A DNA stretch of 64,000 nt from contig NZ_CP090979.1 of assembly GCF_021513275.1 (NCBI RefSeq), positions 1-64,000 on the forward strand, written 5' to 3'. Source of the DNA: Paenibacillus hexagrammi (GTDB taxonomy: Bacteria; Bacillota; Bacilli; Paenibacillales; NBRC-103111). The translations under genes were made by a program, and so were the position numbers. The notes below the pieces were generated by a model. That model was not told the DNA's origin and did not search any database. It saw only the letters and a program-made list of their open reading frames with translations. Every line of letters starts with the position of its first letter. Position 1 is the first letter of the stretch. Of this stretch, positions 42,476 through 49,746 are shown piece after piece.

Positions 42476-42736
42476 ATGTTCAGTCGGAAAAAAGAGGAAG
42501 AAGGGCGCAAGGTGCCCGTTTATACCGTCCAGTCGCTTCCACGCCAATACGAAATACTTGAGTTGGTTTCGGCCGCTAAGGTTAACAACGATAATCCCCT
42601 AAATGTGATCGATGCGCTGGCACTCGCCGGTGGTAGCTTGGATACGTGCGATGCTGTCATCGGTATTACCGTGTCACCGATCAGTGCCGGCGGTTCATAC
42701 GTCCACGCATACGGTACAGCGATCCGATATATTTAA
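42476..42736 (+). CDS. YbjQ/DUF74-like protein
   Basis: ATG at 42476 follows GGGGG; the frame upstream lacks a site. The 86-residue product VPVYTVQSLPRQYEILELVS ... LDTCDAVIGITVSPISAGGS ... VHAYGTAIRYI has the order of YbjQ (DUF74) proteins: an initial beta pair, an aDAVIGv strand and a final AYGTAV strand. YbjQ domains form pentameric rings of unknown role. It is a likely moron, with its own terminator. Confidence 0.65.
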   Translation: MFSRKKEEEGRKVPVYTVQSLPRQYEILELVSAAKVNNDNPLNVIDALALAGGSLDTCDAVIGITVSPISAGGSYVHAYGTAIRYI

Positions 42737-42759
42737 TTCCGAGCTTGGCCAGTCGGTAT

Positions 42760-42789
42760 TAGGCGCCCCATGCGGAGGCGTCTTTTTTG
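42760..42789 (+). terminator. Terminator of rightward islet
   Basis: GGCGCC (42762-42767) pairs with GGCGTC (42777-42782), followed by T6. Confidence 0.65.
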
Positions 42790-42821
42790 CGTATATACGA
42801 TATGTACGATGACTATGGAAC

Positions 42822-42856
42822 GTAAAAAAGCGGCGGCGCCGAAGGCGCACACCGCG
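42822..42856 (-). terminator. Terminator after terS
   Basis: On the minus strand GCGGTGTGCGCC-TTC-GGCGCCGCCGC forms a long GC stem with one bulge, followed by T6. Confidence 0.75.
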
Positions 42857-42864
42857 TTACATAG

Positions 42865-43296
42865 TTACTCTCCGCTGAGTTTTCTCTTTAACGCTTCCAG
42901 CTCGTCCATCAGCGCATTGTTATCTTGCTTGGATACGTCTGAATGTTCGTGCTTTAATTCGCCGGCAACCTCTTTTCGATCTACGAGCATACCGCGGCTC
43001 TTGAGAAGCACCTCGGCTGCCTTGACGTTTTTGTTGCGGCTAACCTGGTACTTGAGCGCCATGAACGCATCGGCGATCAGCTCGTCCGCATACGACTCGA
43101 CGATCTCCTTACGGGCCTGAGCGAACTCACCGTCATTGGTACGCCATCTGAATAGCTGACGCTCGGAAATACCGGCTTGCTCGGCGATCTCGGCATACGT
43201 TAACTTCGGAGCATTCGGATCGATGATCTGCTGTGTCAGCAAGAGCAGCGCCTTTTGCTTCTCGGCTTTCATTTGTGCAAACACTTCACCTGGCAT
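42865..43296 (-). CDS. terS: Terminase small subunit
   Basis: The 143-residue protein has an N-terminal HTH (LTYAEIAEQAGISERQLFRW) of the phBC6A51/YqaS type, followed by helices KYQVSRNKNVKAAEVLLKSR and a C-terminal coiled coil (DNNALMDELEALKRKLSGE). GGAGGTG precedes ATG. It recognises the packaging site, which by position might be the GCAAGTT repeats or nearby sequence beyond 44100. Confidence 0.85.
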   Translation of the reverse strand: MPGEVFAQMKAEKQKALLLLTQQIIDPNAPKLTYAEIAEQAGISERQLFRWRTNDGEFAQARKEIVESYADELIADAFMALKYQVSRNKNVKAAEVLLKSRGMLVDRKEVAGELKHEHSDVSKQDNNALMDELEALKRKLSGE

Positions 43297-43647
43297 CTAA
43301 TTATCACCTCCTTCGTCGGTTCCAATGATTTTCTCCATCCCAAAAACCACGATGTCGCAATCATTGAACCGTGGGCACTTCACACCATCGGCGCCAACGC
43401 ACATTTGAGACATGCACTTGATCACGCCGTTTTCGACCCAAACTCGTGCTTCCACATCGTCGGTCGGCTCGTCCTCTTGCGCCGAATCCACGACATCACG
43501 GATGAATCGGAGAGTGGACTCCAACTCAGTCTTACGGTTACGGGCGTTCTCTGCGCCTCGGGAATTGCCGATCAAATTGAACGACAGCATTGTGTCATTC
43601 AGCTTCTTGATGCGAATCTCAATTTCTTCCATGATGTAATCGATCAT
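43297..43647 (-). CDS. Hypothetical protein with Cys cluster
   Basis: The 116-residue product has a helical N-terminus (MEEIEIRIKKLNDTMLSFNL) and a C-terminal section with four cysteines (IKCMSQMCVGADGVKCPRFN, DCDIVV) that could bind metal. The start overlaps the preceding stop (ATGA). It is expressed with terS; function unknown. Confidence 0.65.
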   Translation of the reverse strand: MIDYIMEEIEIRIKKLNDTMLSFNLIGNSRGAENARNRKTELESTLRFIRDVVDSAQEDEPTDDVEARVWVENGVIKCMSQMCVGADGVKCPRFNDCDIVVFGMEKIIGTDEGGDN

Positions 43648-43913
43648 TTATCGAACCCTCCTTTGTTGAGCCATACGGCGTCTTGCGCCACAGCCGGCTT
43701 CAATACCTCGCGCTCCCACTTGAGATCACGCATCGATTGCGGATCATATTGCGTAATGATCATGTTCGGGCGTTGGCCGCGGAAGTGGATTCCGCATAAT
43801 GCCTCTCCGACGAAAACGGCTCTGGCCGCAAAGTGACCTACTGGATGCGCTAACCGAGCATTGATCTCCTCGGCGGTACGTCGTGTCTGGACCACGATCA
43901 GCATGAACGTCAT
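43644..43913 (-). CDS. Hypothetical protein (89 aa)
   Basis: Short alpha/beta protein (LIVVQTRRTAEEINARLAHP; ARAVFVGEALCGIHFRGQRP). It overlaps both neighbours by four bases, so it is translated as part of the packaging operon. No family recognised. Confidence 0.65.
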   Translation of the reverse strand: MTFMLIVVQTRRTAEEINARLAHPVGHFAARAVFVGEALCGIHFRGQRPNMIITQYDPQSMRDLKWEREVLKPAVAQDAVWLNKGGFDK

Positions 43914-44086
43914 TCTTTTTTCGCTCCCCTCCGTAAACCCTCCGCTAACCCGGCGTTGTATCCCATGTCGTAACCTTCACGGAATACCAATGCTTCGGCG
44001 GCGCGTTTCTGTTCGCGCTGCTTGGTCGATGGGTGGCTGTTTGTTTTGCGCTGCTTCGTTGTGTTCGGACGATGACTCATTTGCAT
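43910..44086 (-). CDS. Small basic protein (58 aa), first gene of packaging operon
   Basis: GGGAGG precedes ATG at 44086. The product MQMSHRPNTTKQRKTNSHPS is Arg/Lys-rich and ends in a helix with YDMGYNAGLAEGLRRGAKKE. Its stop overlaps the next start (ATGA). It heads the leftward unit following the box at 44184-44222. Function unknown. Confidence 0.65.
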   Translation of the reverse strand: MQMSHRPNTTKQRKTNSHPSTKQREQKRAAEALVFREGYDMGYNAGLAEGLRRGAKKE

Positions 44087-44118
44087 GACGTTGACCTCCC
44101 GAGGTTCGCGAAAATTTT

Positions 44119-44160
44119 TTAAAAATAAAAACGACCGACACCGTTTTCGGCATCGACCGT
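44119..44160 (-). terminator. Hairpin with T-run in the leader of the packaging operon
   Basis: On the minus strand a twelve-pair stem rich in G-U pairs (CGGTCGATGCCG-AAAA-CGGTGTCGGTCG) is followed by TTTTTATTTTT. It lies between the promoter box at 44184-44222 and the first gene, so it is a candidate attenuator of late expression that a phage antiterminator might override. Confidence 0.65.
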
Positions 44161-44183
44161 TCTTGGTCGGGAGTGGCTACCCG

Positions 44184-44222
44184 TTACGTATAGTTCGTCG
44201 CATAGCGGAAGGGAGGCGTCCG
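44184..44222 (-). promoter_or_regulatory. Phage-type promoter box (copy D), before packaging operon
   Basis: On the minus strand: CGGAC, 17 bases, CGACGAA, 6 bases, GTAA. Three AACTTGC repeats abut its upstream side, as an activator site would. Confidence 0.6.
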
Positions 44223-44250
44223 CAAGTTGCCAGCAAGTTACCGGCAAGTT
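44222..44250. repeat. Three GCAAGTT direct repeats, 11-bp period
   Basis: GCAAGTT occurs at 44222, 44233 and 44244, so each is one helical turn from the next. They touch the CGGAC element of promoter box D. Either an activator binding array or a terminase recognition (cosB/pac-like) site would fit. Confidence 0.6.
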
Positions 44251-44950
44251 AACGGAATCAGACGCCGAGATTTCGAAGATAATAAAAATGTGTGTGAATT
44301 GTCGGGCGGGGGGGCGTCAAATCCACGCCGGCCGCTTCTTGCAAGGGAGTAGCACCAGGCGTCTGCTGGTACGTTGTATTAGTTCGTTGAATATGTATTC
44401 CCCGAACAAAAACACGTTTAAAACGCTTGTTTTCGTACACTTTCGGCATGATAACGGATCAATTATTGTTCGTTGTATCCGTTGAAACAAATATACTGCG
44501 ACTCACTCCCATTCACTCACTACCAAACATCATCGAATCATCATGACTCAAACAACTAGATAATACATATATCCACTATCTACCAGTATCTATATAGCTA
44601 CCGTGAATGTGTGTACTACAGTGGGAACGTCCGCCACATAACGGACATTTTGCGCTTGTTTCCGTTCCCATACGTTTCATGTTCCTTCTATATATGCGCC
44701 GAAAAAACGCCTATTTTCCCCATGTCCGATATACGTCGGATCTACGCCATACCATACCCACTATAAAACGCCTATTTTGCGCCTTTTTTAACGTTCCCGA
44801 AACGCTTTTCTTCCATATAAGCGAAAAAATACGATTTGCCCACTAGCAGCAGAAACGCCGAATTTCCCCGATAATATCCGTATTCGTCGAAAAAATCCCA
44901 TTATCCCCACGGCATCTATTTTTTACGCCGAATATCTCGCAAATTCATCG
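44251..44950. other. Non-coding stretch, GC-run and pyrimidine-rich segments
   Basis: No reading frame has a ribosome site and credible composition. Visible elements are a GGGCGGGGGGGCG run at about 44305, a TCA/CCA-rich low-complexity part (44480-44590), AACGCCTATTTT twice (about 44707 and 44768), and a short dyad CCGATATACGTCGG (about 44724). Origin, packaging site or untranslated leader are all possible. Confidence 0.5.
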
Positions 44951-44980
44951 TTGACAACGTTTAGTGTAGTCATGTATAGT
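44951..44980 (+). promoter_or_regulatory. Early promoter P1 with operator O1
   Basis: TTGACA-N18-TATAGT. O1 (44953-44971, GACAACGTTTAGTGTAGTC) spans from within the -35 to 3 bases before the -10. A half-site GACATC follows at 44984. Confidence 0.75.
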
Positions 44981-45032
44981 GATGACATCGGCAAGGGAAC
45001 ACGCCGAAACGGTTGAAATAGTAAATAAACGC

Positions 45033-45062
45033 TTGACAACACAAAACGTTGTCATGTATAGT
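45033..45062 (+). promoter_or_regulatory. Early promoter P2 with operator O2
   Basis: TTGACA-N18-TATAGT with the perfect-arm operator O2 GACAACACAAAACGTTGTC at 45035-45053, the consensus member of the set. Confidence 0.8.
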
Positions 45063-45155
45063 AAAGGAGTCGAGCAAAACTGGCTTGGCTATCGAATGGT
45101 ACACGGTGCAAATCGTCGATTATCCGATAGTAAAAACGATGGCTGAAATAAATGC

Positions 45156-45185
45156 TTGACAACACAAAACGATGTCGGTTATGAT
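45156..45185 (+). promoter_or_regulatory. Early promoter P3 with operator O3
   Basis: TTGACA-N18-TATGAT with O3 GACAACACAAAACGATGTC at 45158-45176; a half-site GACATC follows at 45189. Confidence 0.8.
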
Positions 45186-45213
45186 GATGACATCAAGGCA
45201 AGCGGTTATAGCC

Positions 45214-45284
45214 TAGAAGCGTTAGAACGGATAGAACGCCACACGGCTTAGGTTAGAAGCGTTAGAACGGATAGAACGCCACAC
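45214..45284. repeat. 31-bp tandem direct repeat between P3 and P4
   Basis: Two identical 31-bp copies (45214-45244 and 45254-45284), beginning TAGAAGCGTTAGAACGGA, with a 40-bp period. They lie in the leader of P3 and upstream of P4. Possible RNA-level or protein-binding element. Confidence 0.7.
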
Positions 45285-45300
45285 ACCGAAAAATAAACAC

Positions 45301-45349
45301 TTGACAACACTAAAAGATGTCTGATATGATGACATCACAAAACGTAGTC
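45301..45349 (+). promoter_or_regulatory. Early promoter P4 with tandem operators O4 and O5
   Basis: TTGACA-N18-TATGAT with O4 (45303-45321, GACAACACTAAAAGATGTC) inside the promoter. O5 (45331-45349, GACATCACAAAACGTAGTC) starts one base after the -10, covering the transcription start. Confidence 0.8.
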
Positions 45350-45874
45350 GAAAGGGTGAAGCGAAACGAACAAAAGTTGTTGTCCGTCGCAAAAGTCAGC
45401 CAAAACGCTTGAGTTTCATAACTAGAGAATGCCGAATAAGCGGACTACCGTTTATCAAGCGCTCCAAGCGTAGGTTCCTTGAAAAGTGAATAGCATCGTA
45501 AGATGACGCGGTATAGCCAAGCGGATCTGGCTTACGAGTGGAAATCTCGACAATAGCGGTGACAGTCCGAAGTGGTACGATAGCACCGCCGATAGCGCAT
45601 GAAACGGGCAGACTTACAAGATTTCATACATAGCCCATGTCAAGGTTTGCGAGATTGGAAACAGAGGTAGTCCGACGCGGACAATTGCTGACCAAACGGC
45701 GACAAGTGGAGTGATGAGGCGGTGAATCGTATGGCGTGATGAATTGAAAGATCCGATGAAAAAGAGACGGATCAAGTAGGTTCGTCGGTTTATCAAGCGA
45801 ATCGGTCGATACTGGATCTGGTTCGCTTGGTTGATTCGATGAATCAAATAAAAAGAGAGAGAGGATAGATACAT
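45350..45874 (+). ncRNA. Long structured leader / candidate non-coding RNA
   Basis: About 525 bases after four stacked promoters contain no reading frame with a ribosome site until 45875. Several strong pairings are visible: GCGGTG / CACCGC (about 45557-45594), ATGAAA / TTTCAT (about 45600-45630), CAAGCGAA / TTCGCTTG (about 45796-45830), and a D-arm-like AGCCAAGCGGATCTGGCT near 45514. The 3' end is purine-rich (AAAAAGAGAGAGAGGATAG) and serves as ribosome site for the next gene. It may be a large phage ncRNA or only a long leader. Confidence 0.4.
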
Positions 45875-46312
45875 ATGAAAAAAGCGTATTTTTCGGTTGA
45901 TGGATTGGATAGCGGTGTTATCGAAGGCTACACGCAAAACAAAAGTTGGAACGGTTGGGCTTGCCCGAGCTTCACGAAAGAAGGCGGTATGAAGTGCATT
46001 GAGCGCTTTGGTTGTTTGCATCTGCCAGCCTGGTACGATGAAACGCACGATAGGTTTATCTTTACAATGCAATGCGATGCGCCAAAATTCGAAGACTTGA
46101 CCGCGGAGCAGCTCGACGAGCAATGGGAGTACAATATATTCGAAGGCCGAGACGTATCCATAGAAGGCGAGACGGTGCGAGTGTACGACATAGGCGCATT
46201 TTGTTGGATATGGGACGAGTGGACGGCGGAAGAATTAGCCGATAGAAATATCGACTCGACAACACAAGATGTTATCCCATATGATGATGACAACACAAAA
46301 CGTAGTCACTAA
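45875..46312 (+). CDS. Early hypothetical protein (145 aa)
   Basis: First gene of the rightward early region, after GAGAGAGGATAG. It is Trp/Cys/acidic-rich (MKKAYFSVDGLDSGVIEGYT, NGWACPSFTKEGGMKCIERF, DIGAFCWIWDEWTAEELADR), soluble, without a known motif. Promoter P6 and two operators overlap its last codons. It may be a host-takeover or regulatory protein. Confidence 0.65.
   Translation: MKKAYFSVDGLDSGVIEGYTQNKSWNGWACPSFTKEGGMKCIERFGCLHLPAWYDETHDRFIFTMQCDAPKFEDLTAEQLDEQWEYNIFEGRDVSIEGETVRVYDIGAFCWIWDEWTAEELADRNIDSTTQDVIPYDDDNTKRSH
46256..46307 (+). promoter_or_regulatory. Early promoter P6 with operators O6 and O7
   Basis: TCGACA-N18-TATGAT with O6 (46258-46276, GACAACACAAGATGTTATC, imperfect) in the spacer and O7 (46289-46307, GACAACACAAAACGTAGTC) 3 bases after the -10. 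Both lie inside the end of the preceding gene, before AGGAGG of the next. Confidence 0.7.
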
Positions 46313-46330
46313 CAACTAGGAGGAATTGAA

Positions 46331-46621
46331 ATGAAAATCAGATTCGAAGTAACTAGCGCAAAGATCAAGGCATTGCTTGAGGGCAACAACAATGAGCTTC
46401 CAAGCCATGCGTTTCCTGGCGGTTATCCGCTCTTTTACGTGGACGGCGACAACTCGATTCTATGCCCAACATGCGCCAACAAATCACTAGAGGGCGACTA
46501 TACATACTTTCATCCAGTAGATTTCGATACGAATTGGGAAGATCCGCACATGTACTGCGACGAATGCAGTAAGCACATAGAGTCAGCATACGGCGAAGAA
46601 GAAACGGAAGGTGTGGCGTAA
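46331..46621 (+). CDS. Zinc-ribbon early protein
   Basis: The 96-residue protein has CPTC (near residue 44) and CDEC (near residue 77), a four-Cys zinc ribbon, and an acidic tail. AGGAGG precedes ATG. First gene downstream of P6. Function unknown. Confidence 0.7.
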   Translation: MKIRFEVTSAKIKALLEGNNNELPSHAFPGGYPLFYVDGDNSILCPTCANKSLEGDYTYFHPVDFDTNWEDPHMYCDECSKHIESAYGEEETEGVA

Positions 46622-46866
46622 TGAGAAAGCAATGGGAAGAAATGACGATTGTTGAACGTGCCATAGCGAATGAGAAATTCATGATCAAGCGGATCGGGGA
46701 GGCGGCTCAAGCTCTCCGCGATATGAACAACTATGTGCCGGCGATCATTCTTGAGGAAAAGATTCGGGAGAAGCAATATTACCTAGACGAGCTAGAGTCG
46801 GGCAAGCATGACTGGATGAATAAGGCCGGCGTGAACGATGACCCAAGTTTGGAGGAGACAGCATGA
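46621..46866 (+). CDS. Small helical early protein
   Basis: The 81-residue product is helical and charged (MRKQWEEMTIVERAIANEKF, IILEEKIREKQYYLDELESG). TAATG overlaps the upstream stop. No family recognised. Confidence 0.65.
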   Translation: MRKQWEEMTIVERAIANEKFMIKRIGEAAQALRDMNNYVPAIILEEKIREKQYYLDELESGKHDWMNKAGVNDDPSLEETA

Positions 46867-47036
46867 CTTTCACGGAATGGCGAATCCAAGAAGGCTATAT
46901 GTCCAGGGCGGAGCTTATCGACAAAATGATTCCTCTAGGGCACACGATGGACGATGTTGAGGCTATCATCGATGAACTACGTGATGAGTATTTCGAATAC
47001 TGTGAGGAAAACGAAATTGAGGAGGAAGCCGAATGA
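46863..47036 (+). CDS. Small acidic early protein (57 aa)
   Basis: ATG at 46863 overlaps the preceding stop (ATGA). The product MTFTEWRIQEGYMSRAELID continues with a strongly acidic C-terminus (EYFEYCEENEIEEEAE). The stop overlaps the next ATG. Small acidic early proteins often bind host proteins, which is only a guess here. Confidence 0.65.
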   Translation: MTFTEWRIQEGYMSRAELIDKMIPLGHTMDDVEAIIDELRDEYFEYCEENEIEEEAE

Positions 47037-47347
47037 GCTACAAATACGGATTGAATGGGAACGATTTGCGATGGGATTACATGCCACATGATTATAAATG
47101 TTGCGATTGCCGCGGTGACTCCGATTACTGCGATGGGCACACGCATAAATATTCTGACCGTGGATGGGCGGTCTATCACGATACAAACGGCAACTTTGTT
47201 TCGGCCGTGGGTAGCGTTCCATTCGAAGTGTACGAGACTGATTACTTGGAGGATTGGGCGAGCGATCCGTACATAACGCCGTCCCAACGTTCCAGAATCC
47301 GCAAGGAATTGCGTAACAGAGGCGTACTATTGGAGGTGAGCGCATGA
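47033..47347 (+). CDS. Cys/His-rich early protein
   Basis: The 104-residue product has a compact cluster YKCCDCRGDSDYCDGHTHKY that could bind zinc, then YETDYLEDWASDPYITPSQR and a basic helix. It is coupled to both neighbours by overlap. Function unknown. Confidence 0.65.
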   Translation: MSYKYGLNGNDLRWDYMPHDYKCCDCRGDSDYCDGHTHKYSDRGWAVYHDTNGNFVSAVGSVPFEVYETDYLEDWASDPYITPSQRSRIRKELRNRGVLLEVSA

Positions 47348-47625
47348 TACGACTCCGCCGTGAGGTTTGGGAAAACATCTTTAGAAATACTGCGGAAGCG
47401 AACGAAGAAGTCGAGGCGGTTTGGCTCGATCCAGGCGATAGCAGCGAGGGCGAATGGTGCCTATGTTGTGACTGTGAACTATTCGAGGATGGCTTCCAAT
47501 CGGAAAAGGAAGCAATGGACCGGTTAGCGTACTTGGAGCAAGCAATTAGTCGAAACGCCGTGAGGCGTAATTGTGGGATGGCTGCCCACGATCTGATGAG
47601 ACAAGCCATAGGTATATATACATAA
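47344..47625 (+). CDS. Hypothetical early protein (93 aa)
   Basis: Helical protein with WCLCCDCELFEDGF, a three-Cys cluster. Its start overlaps the preceding stop (ATGA). Operator O8 follows immediately. Confidence 0.65.
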   Translation: MIRLRREVWENIFRNTAEANEEVEAVWLDPGDSSEGEWCLCCDCELFEDGFQSEKEAMDRLAYLEQAISRNAVRRNCGMAAHDLMRQAIGIYT

Positions 47626-47644
47626 GACATCACAAAATGATGTC
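47626..47644 (+). promoter_or_regulatory. Operator O8 before ardA
   Basis: GACATCACAAAATGATGTC, a perfect dyad of the 19-bp family, 24 bases before the ardA ATG. No clear -35 accompanies it; TATACA at 47617 could be a -10. Confidence 0.65.
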
Positions 47645-47667
47645 AAAAACAACTAGGAGGAATTAAC

Positions 47668-48243
47668 ATGGAAATCAATATCTACGTAGCAAACTTGGGC
47701 AAGTACAACGAAGGCGAACTTGTGGGCGACTGGATCTCTCTGCCGGCGACTCAAGATGAGCTGAATGAGCTATTCGTCAAGATCAAGTTGGGCTACTTCG
47801 ATGAGGACGGCGAGTATCAGCACGGCTTCACCGAGTTTGATCCGCAATACGGGCACGACTTCTTCTACGAGGAATTTGCGATACACGACTATGAAGCTCC
47901 GTTCAAGATCAACGAGTACGATTCTATCGACAAGCTGAATGAGTACGCCGAGGCATTGGTAAATGCGGACATCGACGAGGATGTTTTCGAGGCAATATGC
48001 GATTGCACAAGCACGATGGAAGAAGCCCTGGAAGTCATTAGCAATGAAGACTATCGCATATGGGACGAATGCAACGATATGAGCGACGTTGCCTACTACT
48101 ACTACGAGGAGACTGGCTTGATGACCGAAATCCCAAGCGCAATTCAGAACTACATTGATTGGGATGCCGTGGGGCGCGATATGGAGATTGAAGGCAACTA
48201 CGCTCGGGCTGGTCATAAGGTGTACGTGGAGGTGTTCCGCTAA
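47668..48243 (+). CDS. ardA: ArdA-type antirestriction protein
   Basis: The 191-residue acidic protein matches ArdA: YVANLGKYNEGELVGDWISL at the start, FDPQYGHDFFYEEFAIHDYE, and YIDWDAVGRDMEIEGNYARA near the end. ArdA mimics bent B-form DNA and blocks type I restriction enzymes; it is typical of conjugative elements and plasmids. AGGAGG precedes ATG and operator O8 lies just upstream, so it belongs to the early regulon and would protect incoming DNA. Confidence 0.93.
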   Translation: MEINIYVANLGKYNEGELVGDWISLPATQDELNELFVKIKLGYFDEDGEYQHGFTEFDPQYGHDFFYEEFAIHDYEAPFKINEYDSIDKLNEYAEALVNADIDEDVFEAICDCTSTMEEALEVISNEDYRIWDECNDMSDVAYYYYEETGLMTEIPSAIQNYIDWDAVGRDMEIEGNYARAGHKVYVEVFR

Positions 48244-48332
48244 TGGATAGAGATTCCGCGATGTCTCTGGCGATGGGTGCGATCCTTGGGATCGTACTCA
48301 CGCTAGGTTTGATGATCGGCGATTACATGTGA
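48243..48332 (+). CDS. Tiny membrane peptide (29 aa)
   Basis: ATG at 48243 overlaps the ardA stop, with GGAGGTG eight bases upstream. The peptide MDRDSAMSLAMGAILGIVLT and a further nine residues is one transmembrane helix. Very short, but the start signal is good. Confidence 0.5.
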   Translation: MDRDSAMSLAMGAILGIVLTLGLMIGDYM

Positions 48333-48442
48333 TGAGTGGTGCGTTGAGGCTTGTGGGTGACGACTCATACGTGGGTCCAATCCTAGAGGGTTCAACTCTC
48401 TAAAATACATAAAAAATACAGTCTAGCGGAGGGTTAAAAATT

Positions 48443-49030
48443 ATGAGACAAGAAATCGTGAACATCTATCAATTCAACGAATTGGAGGAGGCAGCCAAGG
48501 AAAAGGCGCGCCAGTGGTACAGAAACGGTGACTATATCTACACCGATGGTATTACGGAATCATTCGAGGAGACGGTGAGAGAGAGAGGACTAGAATTGTC
48601 GGGTAAGCATCCCGTAAGTTGGTCGCTGGGCTACTGCCAGAGCGATTATGTCGGTATCGACGCGGAGGCTTCCGTAGAGCTGATTCACCGTATGATCGAG
48701 GCGGACGTTTCGGATAGGGACATGCGTTGGTTCAAGCGCCTAGTAGATGTGTTCGACATCACGGCCACAACGAGTCATCACCACTATTACGGGCAACGAT
48801 TCGAGGTTGAGGTTTTAGCGCCAGGACAGTACCCTGGACCGATTCAAAAGTTAGCCGACCGCATCCATGCCGTTCTTGAGCAGGCTTGGGAGCGTTATGT
48901 TCGGGATCTGTGCCATGACTTAATGAAATACGGCTACGCGGAGATTGAGTACCAGTCAGCCGATGAGCAAGTGGATGAGTCGATCATTTGCAACGAATAC
49001 GAATTTACGGAGGATGGCGCCAGATGGTAA
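48443..49030 (+). CDS. Conserved phage protein resembling antitoxin-annotated family
   Basis: The 195-residue protein begins VNIYQFNELEEAAKEKARQW, a signature of a phage family often labelled antitoxin of a toxin-antitoxin stability system, though direct evidence for that role is lacking. Later, AEASVELIHRMIEADVSDRD and SQHHYYGQR-type residues appear. No adjacent toxin-like gene is seen. GGAGGGTT precedes ATG. Confidence 0.7.
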   Translation: MRQEIVNIYQFNELEEAAKEKARQWYRNGDYIYTDGITESFEETVRERGLELSGKHPVSWSLGYCQSDYVGIDAEASVELIHRMIEADVSDRDMRWFKRLVDVFDITATTSHHHYYGQRFEVEVLAPGQYPGPIQKLADRIHAVLEQAWERYVRDLCHDLMKYGYAEIEYQSADEQVDESIICNEYEFTEDGARW

Positions 49031-49245
49031 GCAAAACGCTACTAGACATTTCCGATCTGCAACTACAACTTGCCGACATCCACGCACAAATATGCGAGAA
49101 GTGGGAGCAGTTGGGCGAGGACGAGTTAGAGCTATTAAATGAAGAATACCCGTATAATCGTAGCTTTGATGAGGTGGGAGCCGATCTGTTAGGTTGGTTC
49201 GGAGCAACGCTTAGAAAAATCCAAAAAATTCAATCGGAGGGTTAA
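49024..49245 (+). CDS. Small helical early protein (73 aa)
   Basis: ATG at 49024 follows GGAGG; the frame begins upstream without a site. Product SKTLLDISDLQLQLADIHAQ continues acidic (GEDELELLNEEYPYNRSFDE). It overlaps the previous stop. Confidence 0.65.
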   Translation: MVSKTLLDISDLQLQLADIHAQICEKWEQLGEDELELLNEEYPYNRSFDEVGADLLGWFGATLRKIQKIQSEG

Positions 49246-49251
49246 AAAAAC

Positions 49252-49746
49252 ATGAAAACACCTAGATCATTCAACGTGGCCGTCAATCTGCTCAAGAAAG
49301 ACCTATCTATTCAAATGGGAATGCCAAGCATCTATGAGGATGAAATTCGGGAAGGGAGCGCAAAGCTCCGCGAGATCCGTAGAATGTGGCGCAAGTTCGG
49401 CGAAATGCCGTTCTTCCAGCGCATGTCCGAGATTGTAGATGCGCTTGTGGACCATTATCACGCCGACTTCTACTATCACGATCTGCAGGGCATTGAACGG
49501 GCCGGCACGAGTAAATTCGCATGGTACGTCCACGATTTCGGAACCTACTTGGTATTGTTGGAAGGCGATGCTCACACGATCCAGATTCAGCAAGCATGTT
49601 TGGAAGCTGTCCGCCAGAACCAAGGCAAAGGAAATATGGTTCCCGATAACGAGGCGCTATATGTATGCAATACACTGACTGGTTCCATGGAGCAAATACA
49701 TAACTTTAGCGAAATTCAATTCACCGTATTGGAGGGCGTTGCATAA
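49252..49746 (+). CDS. Hypothetical early protein (164 aa)
   Basis: Alpha/beta protein with a basic N-terminal half (NLLKKDLSIQMGMPSIYEDE, RRMWRKFGEMPFFQRMSEIV) and FAWYVHDFGTYLVLLEGDAH strands. No known motif. GGAGGGTT precedes ATG. Confidence 0.65.
   Translation: MKTPRSFNVAVNLLKKDLSIQMGMPSIYEDEIREGSAKLREIRRMWRKFGEMPFFQRMSEIVDALVDHYHADFYYHDLQGIERAGTSKFAWYVHDFGTYLVLLEGDAHTIQIQQACLEAVRQNQGKGNMVPDNEALYVCNTLTGSMEQIHNFSEIQFTVLEGVA

Noticed and set aside
44300-44325. GGGCGGGGGGGCG run as a cos site
   Set aside because: GC-rich and near the packaging genes, but nothing in the sequence alone shows cohesive ends; virion end mapping would be needed.
44288-44846. Several 60-80-codon frames in the 44.2-44.9 kb gap
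   Set aside because: No ribosome sites, odd composition, no overlap structure with neighbours; treated as non-coding.
44953-45349. The 19-bp dyads as LexA (SOS) boxes
   Set aside because: The Gram-positive LexA box is GAAC-N4-GTTC; these dyads have GAC arms and 7-bp spacers.
45505-45600. tRNA-like segment with AGCC...GGCT D-arm and CGAG-loop-CTCG
   Set aside because: The anticodon loop lacks U33, no T-arm or matching acceptor stem closes, so I do not call a tRNA; kept as part of the structured leader.
48335-48420. tRNA-like stretch with ACTCATAC and GGGTTCAACTCTC after the 29-aa gene
   Set aside because: It has a T-arm-like hairpin and a CAT in a plausible loop, but the anticodon stem and acceptor do not pair.
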